The notes beneath the pieces are model-generated. The model worked only from the letters and a program-made list of their open reading frames with translations. It ran no database searches and was not told the origin of the DNA. Below, piece after piece: positions 51,411-64,000 of a DNA stretch of 64,000 nucleotides. The stretch comes from Vitis vinifera (Eukaryota > Streptophyta > Magnoliopsida > Vitales > Vitaceae), in assembly GCF_030704535.1 (NCBI RefSeq), contig NC_081820.1, forward strand, positions 27,421,001 through 27,485,000, in the 5' to 3' direction. Within the stretch, counting starts at the first letter, position 1; every line of letters starts with the position of its first letter. Position numbers and translations under genes: made by a program.

Positions 51411-54400
51411 ACATACTGTTTGCTTGAATAAAGCTAATATGAATAGTTTCCTGTAGATGGGCATGAACTATTCATAAATCTTAACTGTTTTTGTGATGTT
51501 GATATTGTGAGTGTTAGCAGGGATAGAATTTGTTAATCTCTTGCCCATGTTGGAGAATATGCATGTGACTAGTTGTATGAACTCTAAGATTGTCTACTAA
51601 ACCATGAATATATACTATTTAGTTCTTTGAAATGTTATAGCTTATCACAATCATGTAAGCAAAATGTACAAGTCTACCTCTGATGAGGATTGGTAATTAT
51701 TGATGTTTACTGCCAAGGAGTTACTCCTGCTGTGTTTCTTCTGTTTGGATGATTGGGGAGTCTCCCTAGAGCTATGTCTGGTGTCTGCTTTGTGGGGTTG
51801 AGGGGTGTGGTGGGTTTTGCAGGTGGGGACTACATTGCTTCTAGGCTCTTTATAATAGGCATTTAAAACATTGTACTAGATTTGAAATGCTCGAATATGC
51901 TAGATGTTGAAAGAGCAGATTATAGGAGCCACAAAGAATCGGTCTGCACCTAGATGCCATGCAGGCATTGCATGCTCGTGAAGCAAAGAAAAAGGGGCCA
52001 ACAGGATACGTTGAACTTGAGCAAAAGAGCACAGGCTGGAGCAAGATCTGTAATGAGATGAGACAAATTTAGAGAGTTAAGCAAAGCTATAGAGGATGTA
52101 AAGTTTGAAGATGGTTTCTTACTGGTGAAATGGTGCATGAAAGAAATTAAATATCAAAGAGCTTCCTTAGGGAACAGCTGATTGCTAGAAGTAGCACCTC
52201 TGTGATGCTGCTGCTGCTGAACTTTCTAGCATTGTAGGGAAACTGGCTTTCAAAAATCTTCCAACAAGCTAGATGGGGAACTCCAATGCCACCACTACAG
52301 GATCTAGCTTTTCTTAAAGGTGAGAAGTGTTGTAACCTATTGTCTGTGCTTGGTTTGTTGAGTTCAGAATTGCCTCTTCTCTAATTGCATACACTTTCTT
52401 CTACCCATGTAAGTCAATAATTCTCATTGTGAAAGATGGCTAATTAGATTAAGTAAATTACCTAAGATTGGGGGGGGGGGGGGTTTGTTGTTGGTGTTGT
52501 GAATTATGTGTTTAGAAACTTTTTCAAACTGAACAAACAATAACTAAGAAGATGAGAAATTAGATGCAAGACAATAATAAAGAGATAAAGAGAAGAAATG
52601 GAGTGGTTTGGTAAGCCGCCTACACCCATTCTTCTCAAGCTCTTAATAGAGTGAGGGTTTCACTATCTTTAAGACTTTTTAAATCAAAGTCTTCAAACTT
52701 CTTACACATGGATTCCAAGGTTCTAATGAACCTTCACACTCACTTCAAGTACTCAACCTATTTGAAGACTTTTCTCACACAAGGAGTAAATGAGAAGAAA
52801 TTTAAAGCTTCCAATCCTAGAAACAAGTTTAGCTCACAATACAAGTAGAAGCGAGGATGGATTTGAAGGTCTACAAAAGAATATGCAAGTTTGGAATTCA
52901 TTGCACTTTGAAGTAGAACTTTGAATAAGAGAAAGAATGTTTTTCCAATTGAGTGTGGTTGTTTTTTTGTTCATAAATGCTTTAAAACTTTTCAATTTAT
53001 AAGTTTCTAACTCGAGAACCTTAAAAGCCACAAAAAGACCTTGATTGGTCGAACATTGATTTGACTAGTTCACTCATCATTAGGCATTAAATGCTTTACA
53101 AGTTCGTTGGGGTTCTGAACTCAATAGTTGATGTGATTGGCCCTCTATCACTCGAGGCTCTGCCTTAAATTGTTTATGTGCTAGTGGAGAAGAGAGGATG
53201 AAAATGTACCCTCGAATGGTTGGGCCCAATTAGCTCAATCGGTTCTTGACCCTGTCAACCAGTTGCACTATAAAGTGCTAAAAATGACTCAATTTGAGGT
53301 TTGGAACTTTCAACAACTTCGCTAACCATTCATAAAACCTTTTAGAATAAGTTTAAAAAAAAAAATTGGCTCAAAGTTTCAAATTAAAACAAAGATCCAT
53401 CCAATTCTTTAATAAAAAAAATCCTTTTAAGCTTAAGGATGAAAACTAAACCTTTAAGTGCATGAAAAATAGTTTAGATTTTAAGTGCACCTACAAATAC
53501 CATCTTACTATGTATCCTAGGTCACTTAAGGTCTTCAAGGTCCCAAGTCTTCACAAAATTAATCTTCTTCCATAGTTGCTTGAGTTTTCTTTAAAATTTA
53601 CAATTAAACTTAAAAAATTCAACTTGACTTGAACCATTAGTACATTAACCTTGTTTTGTAAATATCAAAACTTAGTAGGAGAACCCTAGACTAACTCTCA
53701 TGTTAACTCATTCCCATGTAGTTTAGTCACTTCCCTTTCCACTATTCTCCTTGGTTATCATGGTTGCTTTATTTCTGCTATGTAAGAACATTGTTTGCAT
53801 CTGTTCATTCATTGATTTTTATCTGCGATTAGACTGCACTTTCAGAAATTTCAACATATGAATTAAGATTTTAGTTGCTTGCTGACGCTGGGTTTTCCCC
53901 AGTTTAGTGTCAGGCTGTCCAATTCTTCAGCTAATTAAGAAGAGAAGCCAACTTGACATTAATAAAAGAAAAAAAAAGGGATTCAAAACTCTTCCCACCA
54001 AAGTTGTTCTTTATATCAAGGTGGGTACAACATAGCAGTGGAATGGGATCATTCTGCAGCGTGAAGCAATCCATCTGGCTGTCCGCAAGCTTTCCACATT
54101 ATGATTTCCAAATCCTACAGCTGCCAACTTTTACAACTGGATTTAGGTCTCTCTTGGACTTTTCCTATTAGTCTAAATTACTGGTGGGCTGCCAAGACTT
54201 CAGAGAGATGATGATTTTTTATTCTGTGGGTGCCTTTGAACTGATCTTCAGTTTATATCAGGTAAAGTAAAAGACCAAGCACATCAATGGCAAATAGCAG
54301 TACCCAGGGTAACTATAGTATAGTTTTATAGTATAGTTCCGGAGCAAAAGGCTATGGCAAGGAAGAAAAGCTGCTTATTTTACAATTTATAGAAGCTAAA

Positions 54401-54553
54401 TCCTCCATTGTCTATATATAATTTTGAGTGTTCCCAACACTTTCATCCATTAAAACATACCGGAAAAAGTTGGCACAGGTACAACACACAAGGGTAAGGG
54501 GGCAGGACCTCAAAACACACAACAAATGAAAAATGCCATCAAAATCACCTGTG
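51411..54553. other. Gene-free stretch with undefined repeats
   Basis: No intact gene is seen. Around 51900-52290 a plus-strand patch reads briefly like protein in shifting frames (ALHAREAKKKG, then CDAAAAELSSIVGKLAF), perhaps a broken gene relic of unknown origin. A 14-G run lies at 52470-52483. About 52490-53700 has the loosely repetitive composition of an old LTR element, but no ends were found. The last 250 bases are the probable 3' untranslated region of the SINAT gene. Confidence 0.4.
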
Positions 54554-57500
54554 TTAGCTACAGAGGTTGGGTATGCACACACCAGCATCTTGATTCTGCT
54601 GTTCCTTCCATATCCTTCCTGTAACTCTCAGCTTCAGCTCCTTTCTGTCCCCACCGGAGAAGAAAAGTGCCATGTTTCTTTGGATAATGAGACCATCATG
54701 GCTGTCCCTGACCTTTCTATGGCTATCCCGGATGCTCCTTGGAGTACCCTCCCATATGAGTTTCCTTCCATTTGCACCAACCTCCAGGCTGTAACCATAG
54801 TTCCGTGCTTCATTCTCATCACCCATGAAACGAAGGAATGCCATATATACAGGGGACATGCCGAGTTGAAAGGCTTCGAAGTGAAGGCAAAAATATTGAC
54901 CAAAACAATGGAAGACCTGAAGAAACAAGTAGGGAAGCCAGTAAAATAAGGGTGTGTAGCAGCAGTTAGAGATTGATGCACAAGCCACTAATGAAAATTA
55001 ATTAAGATGATAGCAACAGGTTGAATTGCTTGAATTTTCAATGGTCCACTGGATGATCCAGCAACATCTTCGGTGTAACTACTTGCTATCAGATAGATCT
55101 GGTGACCAAATGCATGCGATCCTGAATATGTGCTGCACTGGATCATACTCAAAAAGTATGTTCAGTAGGATCACTAGGATGAAGTGTAGCCACACGGAAA
55201 CCAAATTTCATTCCTTTTTGGCCACAATGACATTAGCAATTTCAATTCCCAAGTAGGACTAGATATTCATTCCGACACCATGGAAAACAAACCTAGAATG
55301 GTTTTATTTCCACATGGTTTGAAATGTTCCCTTAGAAAATGACACATCCATCAGACACACCAGCTAGTAATTTGTGCTCCAAAACACACCCATTATGGAA
55401 GGTCAAGTGTACCAAGGCAAGTTATATAATTTCTAATTTCTATACTTGGAGAGAAAACAAATCCAAATTGAAAATTTTAAAAAGTGATACTGCACTTACT
55501 GTTAGCATCCAGGTAGCATTTTCTACTTCACGGGGATTGGATTTTACATATCGATGGTTAAATGTACATCCAGTGTGCATGTCCACCTTGTGATCATCCC
55601 TGAGATGGGAAACTAAGAAAGGAATGTCCCCAACAACAGAGCACTCGGATCCAGCATATGGGCAATTGTATGGTCTGAAGTTGCATACTGCCTCATGCTT
55701 GAGTTTGCTGTAATAAGGAAATATCTCCGGGCAGCCCAAGGAGTAATACTTGCAAGGCAATTCAAGAGATTCAGCCACCTTCTCCAGTGCTAAGCACCTA
55801 ATATCTCCAAGCTCCTGTCTACAAGTAGGGCACCTATTGTGAACCCTTGTTTTACAGGTAGAGCACAGGGTGTGTCCGTTGTGGCACTGCAAAGAAGTCA
55901 ACTTGTTAAAAACCACGGCTCAATTTTTATGCCTTAAAAGCAAATATAAACAATTAAAAAGAGAGTCGAGGAAAAACGCATTTTTGATCTGTTTCTGAAC
56001 CATACCAGGCAGTAGAGACCAGACTTTGCAATCAAACATCTTATTTGATGTGAAGGGACAAGGCAAGGACCAAACAAATAGAGGAGAAAACAAAATGTTG
56101 AGGAGAAGATGCCACAGAAATCAAAAGAAAGTGAAAAGGTGTGAGTCACTTGAATTTCTTAAATAGCTAAAAACAGGTGTCTTACCTATTATGGCTCTTC
56201 ATGATGATTTATTCTTTTGGTGAGACTCTAGGTTGTGATAAGCATACATGGCAAAAGAAAAAAAAAATGTTTTAAGAACACATGGAACAATGATTAATCA
56301 TCTTTCCATGGAAGAAAAAACATCTAGCTGGAATACGTTGACAATGCAAAGGAAGCAATCAAAAGGAAGAACAACCATTCAACAGTTCCACCCGACAAAT
56401 CCAATGCAAGGTATAGCAAAATATAACAATCACAAAGGAAACAAGTTATTATGTGATCTACCAGTAAGTAAGAGAGACCAGAGAACATGGGAGTACACTA
56501 TTGAAGAGCCGCTTGGAACACTAGTCTATTCGTAATAAGCAGAAATAGTGAAATAGTTACAATTAATTTATAAGATGGTTCAAAACCTCATAAAACTAGA
56601 TAAGAACTTCCAGTTATCTTCTAGTTTTAGCAGAAACTAGAGGAATCAGTCTTCCAACTATAAATAACTGTCAAAAACCTTAAGATTTCAGATAATCAAT
56701 AGAGAGAATCCCAGATAGAGATGGTGTTAAAATATGCCAACAAGTCTAATTATAAGAATATTCACATACTCCAACATAACTTGTCAAGCATATGATACTC
56801 ATAAACTGTTTTAATTTCATACTATAAATGATAATAAAAAAATGCACTAGCATCTCTCTCTAAACTTCATAAAGCTGCAGATAACAATAGGAAAATTAAA
56901 GATGTTTGAATTAAAATTATGGGAGCAATAGCCTAACAGGAGAACGTATAATTCTTAAAGAATGGATTAAAGATCAGTCTTGTGTGTAACAATATCCTTT
57001 GTTTCTGAAGCTCTGGATGGATGGGGCAAAGTGCTTTCAAGATTATCCACTGTGATGTTATTTGATACAATCAAGGCAAGAAGACCAGCAGAATTGTTTA
57101 TGATAAGTTTTGGTATCATACTATCATGGAGTTTCTTCTAGAGACAATTCAACATAATTCTTCTTAACGCATTACAATATAGGAGTTTAAAGGGTTCTCC
57201 CCATCATGAAAGTAGTCACTTCAAATTGACAACCAATTCGAATCAGCTCCAATATCAAAACAAGCAATCCACAAAAAACCCAAGTGCCATTCCATCCATA
57301 TACCAAAATAAACCTTCAAATCCATTTGAAGAAATCATTTCATCCAAAACCCACTTGTAAAAACACATCAAACTCAACAAAAAAAACATACCAAAAAATA
57401 ATCCATCAACCCCAAAAACCCCAAATCAATTTCCCTTGTTGATTGATTGATTGATTGCAATGGTATTACACAGGATTATCATTTTGTCGCCCTAGAAAAT

Positions 57501-58024
57501 GAAATGCCCAAGTTCTCAATTGAGTGGAGATTTCAAAACATTGAAAAACCTAATACCCCAAATTCCAATATTTTTTGTTCCTTCTCCCACAATTCTCATC
57601 AACCAAACGGAGAATGACGAACGTATCAAATTCTCTATTGATGGGAGATTTCAATTTTCTTGCTTCCCAAACAATGCCCAAAACTCCAAAATTTCCCTTT
57701 TTCCCATACTTTCCTACCAATCAAATAGACAATAACCAATCCAAGAAACCACCTAAAGAGGAGAAGAAATGCGCACATATACACACTCACCTGGTGGATT
57801 GGTGGGTACATGGAATTGGTGCACACGGGGCACTCAAGCAATTCATGAACGCTGGTCGCCGGAGCAGTCGCCGGAGGAACGACGCCGTTTTGAAGAGGCT
57901 TCGACGAGAACTGATGAACCACATGATTGTGATTGAGATTGTGATGATGGTGATGAAGGTGGTGGATCTCCTCCTCTTCCATGCCATCCGATGACGATAC
58001 ACACTCGATATTATCCAAGTCCAT
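54554..58024 (-). CDS. SINAT3: SINAT3-like RING E3 ubiquitin ligase (Seven in absentia family)
   Basis: SINAT proteins are dimeric RING E3 ligases of the cytosol and nucleus that mark signalling and autophagy factors (such as ATG13 and ATG6) for degradation. Three exons on the minus strand, 58024-57791, 55886-55500 and 54916-54554, join in phase 0 to 327 residues; the family is usually 305-330. The start is the ATG of MDLDNIECVSS, matching family starts. Residues 22-35 are a His/Asn-rich stretch. The RING begins at CPVC (about 67) and continues in exon 2 with CHNGHTLCSTC and CPTC. The SIAH-type zinc finger (NCPYAGSEC, HLRDDHKVDMH) and the TRAF-like SINA substrate-binding domain follow, ending CIPNLCS. 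Intron 1 (1.9 kb) cuts the RING just after the first ligand pair. Confidence 0.96.
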
Positions 58025-58059
58025 TAACACACGCCCAGAACCCCTCTAGAAATTAAAAA

Positions 58060-58365
58060 GAATAAAATAAAATTCCCACAATTTTCAATATCTTCTTCTC
58101 TCTCTGCAATTTTTCAGTCGGTTTCTCGCGTTTTCTTTCAGGAGAGAGAAAATGAGAAAATGAGATAGATAGAGGAAGATGGAGAGAGAGGGTGGATGGA
58201 TTCCGGAGAACCAAACAGCCCCTCAAAAGGAGGTTCTTTTCTTCCTTCTTCTCTCTATCTGTTTTTGTTTTCTTTTTCCCTTCGTTTCTTTTTCTTCTCT
58301 TTTCTATAACTTTCTCCCTCTCTCTCTCTTCAGAGAAGCGCGGAAGAGAGAGAGAGAGTGTTAAC
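58060..58365 (-). promoter_or_regulatory. Pyrimidine/purine-rich leader and promoter region of the SINAT3-like gene
   Basis: The stretch upstream of the SINAT start holds CT and GA microsatellites (near 58097-58106, 58311-58330 and 58345-58358) and long TTC-rich tracts. GA/CT-rich leaders are common at plant core promoters. No TATA box could be placed with confidence. Confidence 0.45.
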
Positions 58366-59748
58366 GACACCCTTAATGTCTTGAGTGGGACCGAGATCCA
58401 ACGGCTATGTAATTTTTGACTGTTTTTCAATTTTTAGAAAATGCCAAACATAGGAAAAATTTTCAATTACTACTTTTTTTTTTTTGGAAAAAATTACAAT
58501 CCTAGTGATTAATTCAACAGTAGAACGCTCATCATACGAAGCTAAAGAAATTTTACACATCAAAATACAGATTTAAGTGGATTATTTTTTTTCTTCTAAA
58601 AGTTTATTGCTTTAATTTGGTTGAAAGAAGGTTTAATAGGTTGAATCGGAATTGAAGCAAAATACATTAGATTATGAAGATATTATTATTGTTTAACATT
58701 AATCATATAATGTAGAAATGGGTTCTTCACTAAGAGTTGGATAATTTTACTTCTCATGAAAGCCTCTTTTAGCATGCACAAGACTGACCCATTCTCACAC
58801 CATCCAATCTAGAGCTTCAAATTGAACATTTTTAGTAAATAAAACTGGCATAACCATTTAACATTTTATTTTATTTTCCTAGACATGGTTGTAGCTCAAT
58901 GTGTTTACACACAAAAGGGCATGGATGATGCCACATTGTGTGTCAACAAATTCTATAGAGGGAGGAGAATGATGTCACATGGGCTATATAATTGCTTTTG
59001 GAAAGCCTTTCACTTCCCCCCCTCTCCACATGTGCCTCTGCCCTTTGCCCTTTGGCCCTTCCTTCCCCTTGCCCATGATTGGACACTCCAACATATTCCC
59101 AACACTTCTCCACCTTCACAAGGATAATTTTTACATATGCTTCTGCTCTTGGTGGTTGCTTCCATAATCTCATGATGTTGATGCCCTGCCAAACCTTAAA
59201 AGCCCCCCAACATTCGCATTTGCTGAAAAAACAACAAAAGCCCCCCTCCCCCTCCAAGGCTGGTAAACCCCAGGATAAACTAGAGGTGTCGACTTCGAGC
59301 CTCCCAAATATTTATTTAAGTAATGTAAGATAAAAGGGTATACCCACATCACCCATAGCGCTTCAATACAATTGAGATAAATGCCTCCCTGTCGGTGTGG
59401 GGAAAACAAATCAGAGGAGCAAAACAAGAGATGGGTTCATTTTCTCTGGTGTTCATCAATCCCCATCACTCAATTTTTAGCTGATGATTCATGGGGGTTT
59501 TGAGATATAAGTTTTTATGAACATTTGGGAATCCATCTTAAGGCACTCGATTCTGTTGATCAAATTAACAATCTGCATCACTAAATTGTGGAAAAAGGGT
59601 ACATGGGTTGCTGCACAATTGAATGATACACTGAAAGCTTTCAAGAATTGTAGCATGGTTGCCAATTAAATCGTTCAAAAATTATGGTTTTCTGCTTAAA
59701 CTTATTATGTACAAGTATGAGAACAGGAATTGATCTCCACCATGAGGT
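58366..59748. other. Spacer between the SINAT and ClpX genes
   Basis: No gene is seen. The part next to 59748 (about 59500-59748) is the probable ClpX 3' untranslated region. The segment 59010-59260 is C-rich on the plus strand but has no protein-like frame or RNA fold that I recognise. Confidence 0.45.
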
Positions 59749-61786
59749 TTACATGCTGGCGACAATGGAAGGAATTTCTGCCTCTGCCTCGGCTTCACCA
59801 TCAGAAGAGCCCTCCATGGGTGTTTCTGTCTCCTTTAATTTGTGTTGTGAAAGATAGCAGTCCAGTGCACCCTTTCCGTAAAGTATTTTGGCTCCAAATC
59901 CGTGTCCATCAGAGCCAACAGCCTCATCATCAACAACTACAGCATCAATGATATCATTTCCTGTTCTCACATCTGGGATCTGCAATAGAAATAGGATTCA
60001 TCGTGTTACTATGGAAATTGCAATATTTCATCCATTTTTGTGGCCTCACATGCAGCAATAAGTAAATTTTGGACCATTCAAGGAGGAAAAAGGACGTGAC
60101 TAGTGCTGGTTAAAATGCTTCTTGAAGCATATGTATCATCAGCCACTCAGTTGATTCATACAGGCAAAAGCTTGTAGGGTTCCAGCTTTATATCAAATAA
60201 GAAAAAGTCACATACCTCATACATCGCATTCATCAAAATATTCTCTAATATGGACCTTAAGCCTCGAGCACCCGTGTTTTTGGACATTGCCTTTCTAGAA
60301 ATTAATCTCAGAGCATTTTTTGTGAAATGCAGCTTGACCTGAGAGAATGAGAATAGCAAAATCAGTATGGATTAAGGATAGTTGCATGGACGGATAATAC
60401 AAGCCCACTAAGTATCTGGGAACAAAATTAAAAAATGGATTCCTAAGGATAAAGATATAGTTTGAGAAAAGAAACTTACTCCATTCATTTGGAACATCTT
60501 CTTGTACTGCTTCCCCAGAGCATTTTTCGGTTCTGTTAGGACCTACAAAATAAATCATTATTACTAAGTTGGACAAGATGTTGAGTTATCAGAGACAATT
60601 GAAAGCCACCAAGAAACACAGAATAAGTTTAGAATGGTGGCATTTGCAGGAGGAGGACCAGCAGGCTAATTCCATCAACTAGATATTTTTTTCCCACCAA
60701 AGATCCCTCCATGGGGGACAAGGGGTAGAAGTATTTGAAAGTTTAGACATATCTGCCAGAATTTCCTTTAGAAGACACATGATCAAAACAATTCATATTA
60801 AATCATATTACCTCAACAAGTTGGTTCTCAGTGAGAGCAGACAAACTAACAAGGATTGGAAATCGCCCAACAAATTCAGGTATTAAACCGTATGAAATAA
60901 GATCACTGCTTTCAACCTGCAAAACATGTTAAGAGTTCATATAGGGTGTGAATGTCTAATGGGCTTCAGGGGGAAGAAAGAAATTAGGGTGTTCTACAAA
61001 GAGGGCTATGAACTGTTACTTGTCAGTTGAAGTCGATGTGCACTTACAGTCTCCAATAATGATGATGCCACAGCAGCATCTGTCGGACCACCAGTTCTCA
61101 TGTTTGCACGTACTGGTGCACCAAACCCAATAGAAGAATCTTGGCGTCTGAAATGGATGTAGAACACTTCAAGTTGCAGAAAAACTCCGCATGGATACCA
61201 TTAAGAGGGAAAAAGATTTGTAATTTTCATAATGATACCACCTTTCAGAGATTGTTTTCTCTAGATCAATGAAGGCACCCCCACATATGAAGAGAATGTC
61301 CTTTGTGTCAATCTGTGAAAAGGAATAAACAACAAAAAACTGATCTTAAAGAGAGAGCAACACAAGTAAATTGAAAGTGCTAGCTAGTGAAGCTGGAACA
61401 GTCTCCAGATGGTTTTTTACCAAGAACTGGAATTGAATCTTAATATCATTAGAATTTTGGTCTTTGGGTCTAAGAGAGGGATAAATTCCATTTTTGTAGA
61501 GCCCATGGCCCAGTTGGGCTTCTAAAAGGATATCAAAATGAAAAAAATGGGACAAATGCAAATTCATTCAAAGCATGAGGATTCCAAGGGGATGCCAACC
61601 AAGTAAGATGTGAGTTACAATAACTAAAAAGTTGTAAGAAGGAAAAAAAAAATGCATGTTTTCTTTTCCTTCGATCATTGATATTGAGTGAATTAGCAAT
61701 GAAAATAAAAAATAAGGAGAAAAAACCAACAATTCCTATCTCTTATGCTTGTGTGTAATGATTGACCTTATGTATCTGTGTGCATG

Positions 61787-61817
<31 letters not shown>

Positions 61818-63595
61818 CCCATTTCTCAAACCCTTAAAATTGAGATATTGATGTAAGTCATTGCCTGATAATCAAATTATTGCAGTATTTGATGCCTCTA
61901 AAACCATTAAACTTGGGGACTATGCTTTCCCAAGAAGTACTTCAGACAGGATTCCAATTGTGACTTTCTACTTTAATGCAGATAATAAAAAAATTCTTGG
62001 CTTTCAAGCTAAGTAAACCACAAAAATAGAGGAGAGAAATGCAGGCCACAAAACAAAAGAAGATGTGCTAAGGCCTATTTGGCAACAGTTTTGAAAATAA
62101 TTATCAAAAAACAGTTATTGAAAATAGTTCTTAAAAATAGTCCTCAATTATTTTCATGAACAAAATTCTATTTTGGGAACTTAAATATGAAAAACAGTTT
62201 TCTTGGCTTATTCTTTATACAGATACCATGTAATTACATACAATACGAAAGTTCCCATTGAATTCTCCATACTTTTAATTGTTTATTGTTTCTCAGAATA
62301 CTCTATGAAAAACTCCCTGAAAATCCCACAAAATTGTTTAGAACAAATTCTCAAAAAACTGGTTTCAATAAAAAAATTGTCAATCTGTACTAAAGAACCA
62401 AAAACTACTTTAAATTAATATTTCCAAACAGATCCTTAGCTTATCAATCATCCCAGAAAAATGAGCAAAAGTTTTTTTTTTTTTATTATTATTATTATTT
62501 TTAGAAAATGTGAAATTAGCTAAGTGACCCTACAAACTCTTTATGAAGTGATTTCAATTAGGCTAAACTAATTTAAGTATGGGCCACCGCCATCCCTTAA
62601 GGTAGTATATACAAGCATGTGTGTGTGCATGTATGTATTTGAGCAAGTATTTATAATGGCAAACACAATAATATCCATGTGCATGAATTGTTAAAATATA
62701 TTCCTTTGAACAGCCACAAGTTTGCGACTTTGCATTCTAAACCACAGCACATAAATACCTGAATGTTGTCACCTCTGGGGTGCTTTCGAGCTCCCTTTTC
62801 TGGGACGTTCACAACCTAAGTCAGAAGGGGATACAAAGATTAGACATAAAAGTAACCATTCAATGTTCACCCAAGTGAATCTTTTTGCAATTTTACATAG
62901 TAAGTGTTTCCACTCAGTTTTCAGAACTAGTAGATTGATTCAAATATTGTGGGGTTGAGTCAGCGGTACTTTCTAATGCTTCAATACAAGAAATATGAAA
63001 GCAACAAAATGTTAAAGAAGAGTTTTTCCTTTTTAAAAGAAACATATAACACAGTAACTCATCAATTTTAATTATTTCGTTTTGCAGATTGAGCTACCCC
63101 ATAAACCAAGTTTTCTTATTATTTGGGTGGTTCTTCAGATAAAACTAAGACAATGCACATCACCCAGAGTTTTCCCAGCCAGTGTGAATCAGCTTGCTGA
63201 ATACAGATAAAAAAAAAGAAAAAAAAAAAGAGTTCCCCTTTGCATCAAGCTCAGAATGCTTCGGGTACACATTACCCACCGGAGTGAGAGGTTTCTGTAA
63301 ATAACCAAGTTTCTAGCATGTAAAAGGTGTACTTACTGTTCCTTCCAGCATTTTTAGTAAAGCCTGTTGGACACCCTCCCCTGATACATCTCTGCTAAGA
63401 TTGAGGCTCTCAGCCTATGAGCAAAAGGCAGAAGTATAAAAGGAATGCAGAAGAAAATAAGACAATTAAAAAACGAAACCAAATAAACTATTGTCAACCA
63501 TCAACTAGCAATAGGGAAACCTTCTTTGTGATTTTGTCAACTTCATCAATGTAAACGATGCCCTGCTGGGCAGCTGCTACATTATAGTCAGCAAC
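59749..63595 (-). CDS. CLPX: Mitochondrial ATP-dependent Clp protease ATP-binding subunit ClpX, 5' part outside the window
   Basis: ClpX is an AAA+ unfoldase that feeds proteins to the ClpP peptidase; plant ClpX acts in the mitochondrial matrix. Exons on the minus strand: 63595-63521, 63414-63337, 62815-62759, 61312-61242, 61147-61048, 60916-60812, 60542-60480, 60338-60216, 59979-59749. All phases join, giving 300 residues. Visible in order: Walker B ([11 protein letters not shown]), the pore-loop and sensor 1 region ([30 protein letters not shown]), the IGF loop that docks to ClpP (SSIGFGAPV), the arginine-finger region ([10 protein letters not shown]), and sensor 2 (GARGLR). The acidic C-terminal extension ends PSIVASM. 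Walker A and the zinc-binding N-domain lie beyond the window edge. All motifs look intact. Confidence 0.95.
61789..61810. repeat. (TG)11 microsatellite
   Basis: A perfect TG dinucleotide tract in a ClpX intron (61313-62758). Confidence 0.9.
62068..62438. mobile_element. MITE in a ClpX intron
   Basis: A 370-bp AT-rich block has inverted ends: the left reads CTAAGGCCTATTTGGCAA, the inverted right CTAAGGATCTGTTTGGAA, matching with one gap. The interior repeats phrases such as AAAACAGTT. No target duplication is obvious, so the superfamily is open. Confidence 0.55.
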
Positions 63596-64000
63596 CTGAG
63601 AACATAACAAATCAGGATCACCAATCTCCAATGATTAGCATAGTTCATTTCCAATCAAAATCTCATAATACAGACACGATTCAAGATTTGTGGCCCCAAC
63701 AGAAAATCAGTCTTGCTGATGATCAAAACAAAAATGTTTCATATTTTCTGGAACCCAGTTTTGAGATAAACTTTGTTCTTAATGAAGAACAATTATGAAA
63801 TTCAATCAGAAAATTTAAATTTCTGTAAAGGATTACTGGCATCTAAATCCCAAAACTAGACGTAGAATGCACAGTTCATGCGCATATTTTCATGAAAGTA
63901 AAGAATTGTTCACCAAATACCTATAATATTTATATAGAATAGGCTTCATGAAGAATTTCCATTCATTTCTGTTATTTTACATAGAGTGGATTTATTCATG

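Noticed and set aside
1..64000. CRISPR arrays, operons or prokaryotic systems
   Set aside because: The window is plant nuclear DNA with spliced genes; no regularly spaced direct repeats of that type were seen.

Overview
The window is nuclear DNA from a eudicot plant. Genes are long, with many GT-AG introns, AT-rich introns and spacers, plant L1-type LINE remains, MITEs and plant-specific proteins (DMS3, WRC domain, SINAT, P-class PPR). Retroelement-swollen introns and the general style suggest grapevine (Vitis) or a relative, but that species call is an inference. All exon models below were joined by hand from splice sites, reading phase and protein continuity.

Layout, left to right. (1) About 3-26131, plus strand: the 3' part (29 exons, about 1331 residues) of a GMI1-like gene, an SMCHD1-type protein with a C-terminal SMC hinge. 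Its introns hold several LINE remains. One of these LINEs carries a nested 1.28 kb hAT-like DNA transposon with clear terminal inverted repeats and an 8-bp target duplication. (2) 27883-32368, plus strand: a complete DMS3 gene (8 exons, 431 residues), the hinge-only factor of RNA-directed DNA methylation. Its exons match the 3' exons of the upstream GMI1 gene in length and phase, so the pair looks like an old tandem duplication. (3) 34193-34263, minus strand: a tRNA-Gln(CTG) with a pol III terminator. (4) 35646-47257, plus strand: a 13-exon, about 2319-residue JmjC histone demethylase of the IBM1/JMJ25 (KDM3) type, with a WRC domain, about eight AT-hooks, a RING-like zinc region and an unusually split JmjC domain. 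(5) 48136-50097, plus strand: an intronless mitochondrial PPR gene like NUWA/EMB1796. (6) 50400-54550: a LINE fragment on the minus strand and undefined repeats. (7) 54554-58024, minus strand: a complete SINAT3-like E3 ubiquitin ligase. (8) 59749-63595 and beyond, minus strand: the C-terminal 300 residues of a mitochondrial ClpX.

The first half is notable because three chromatin genes lie within 47 kb: a GMI1-type hinge ATPase, DMS3 (gene silencing) and an H3K9-demethylase-type protein (anti-silencing). The last two genes are unrelated housekeeping or signalling functions.
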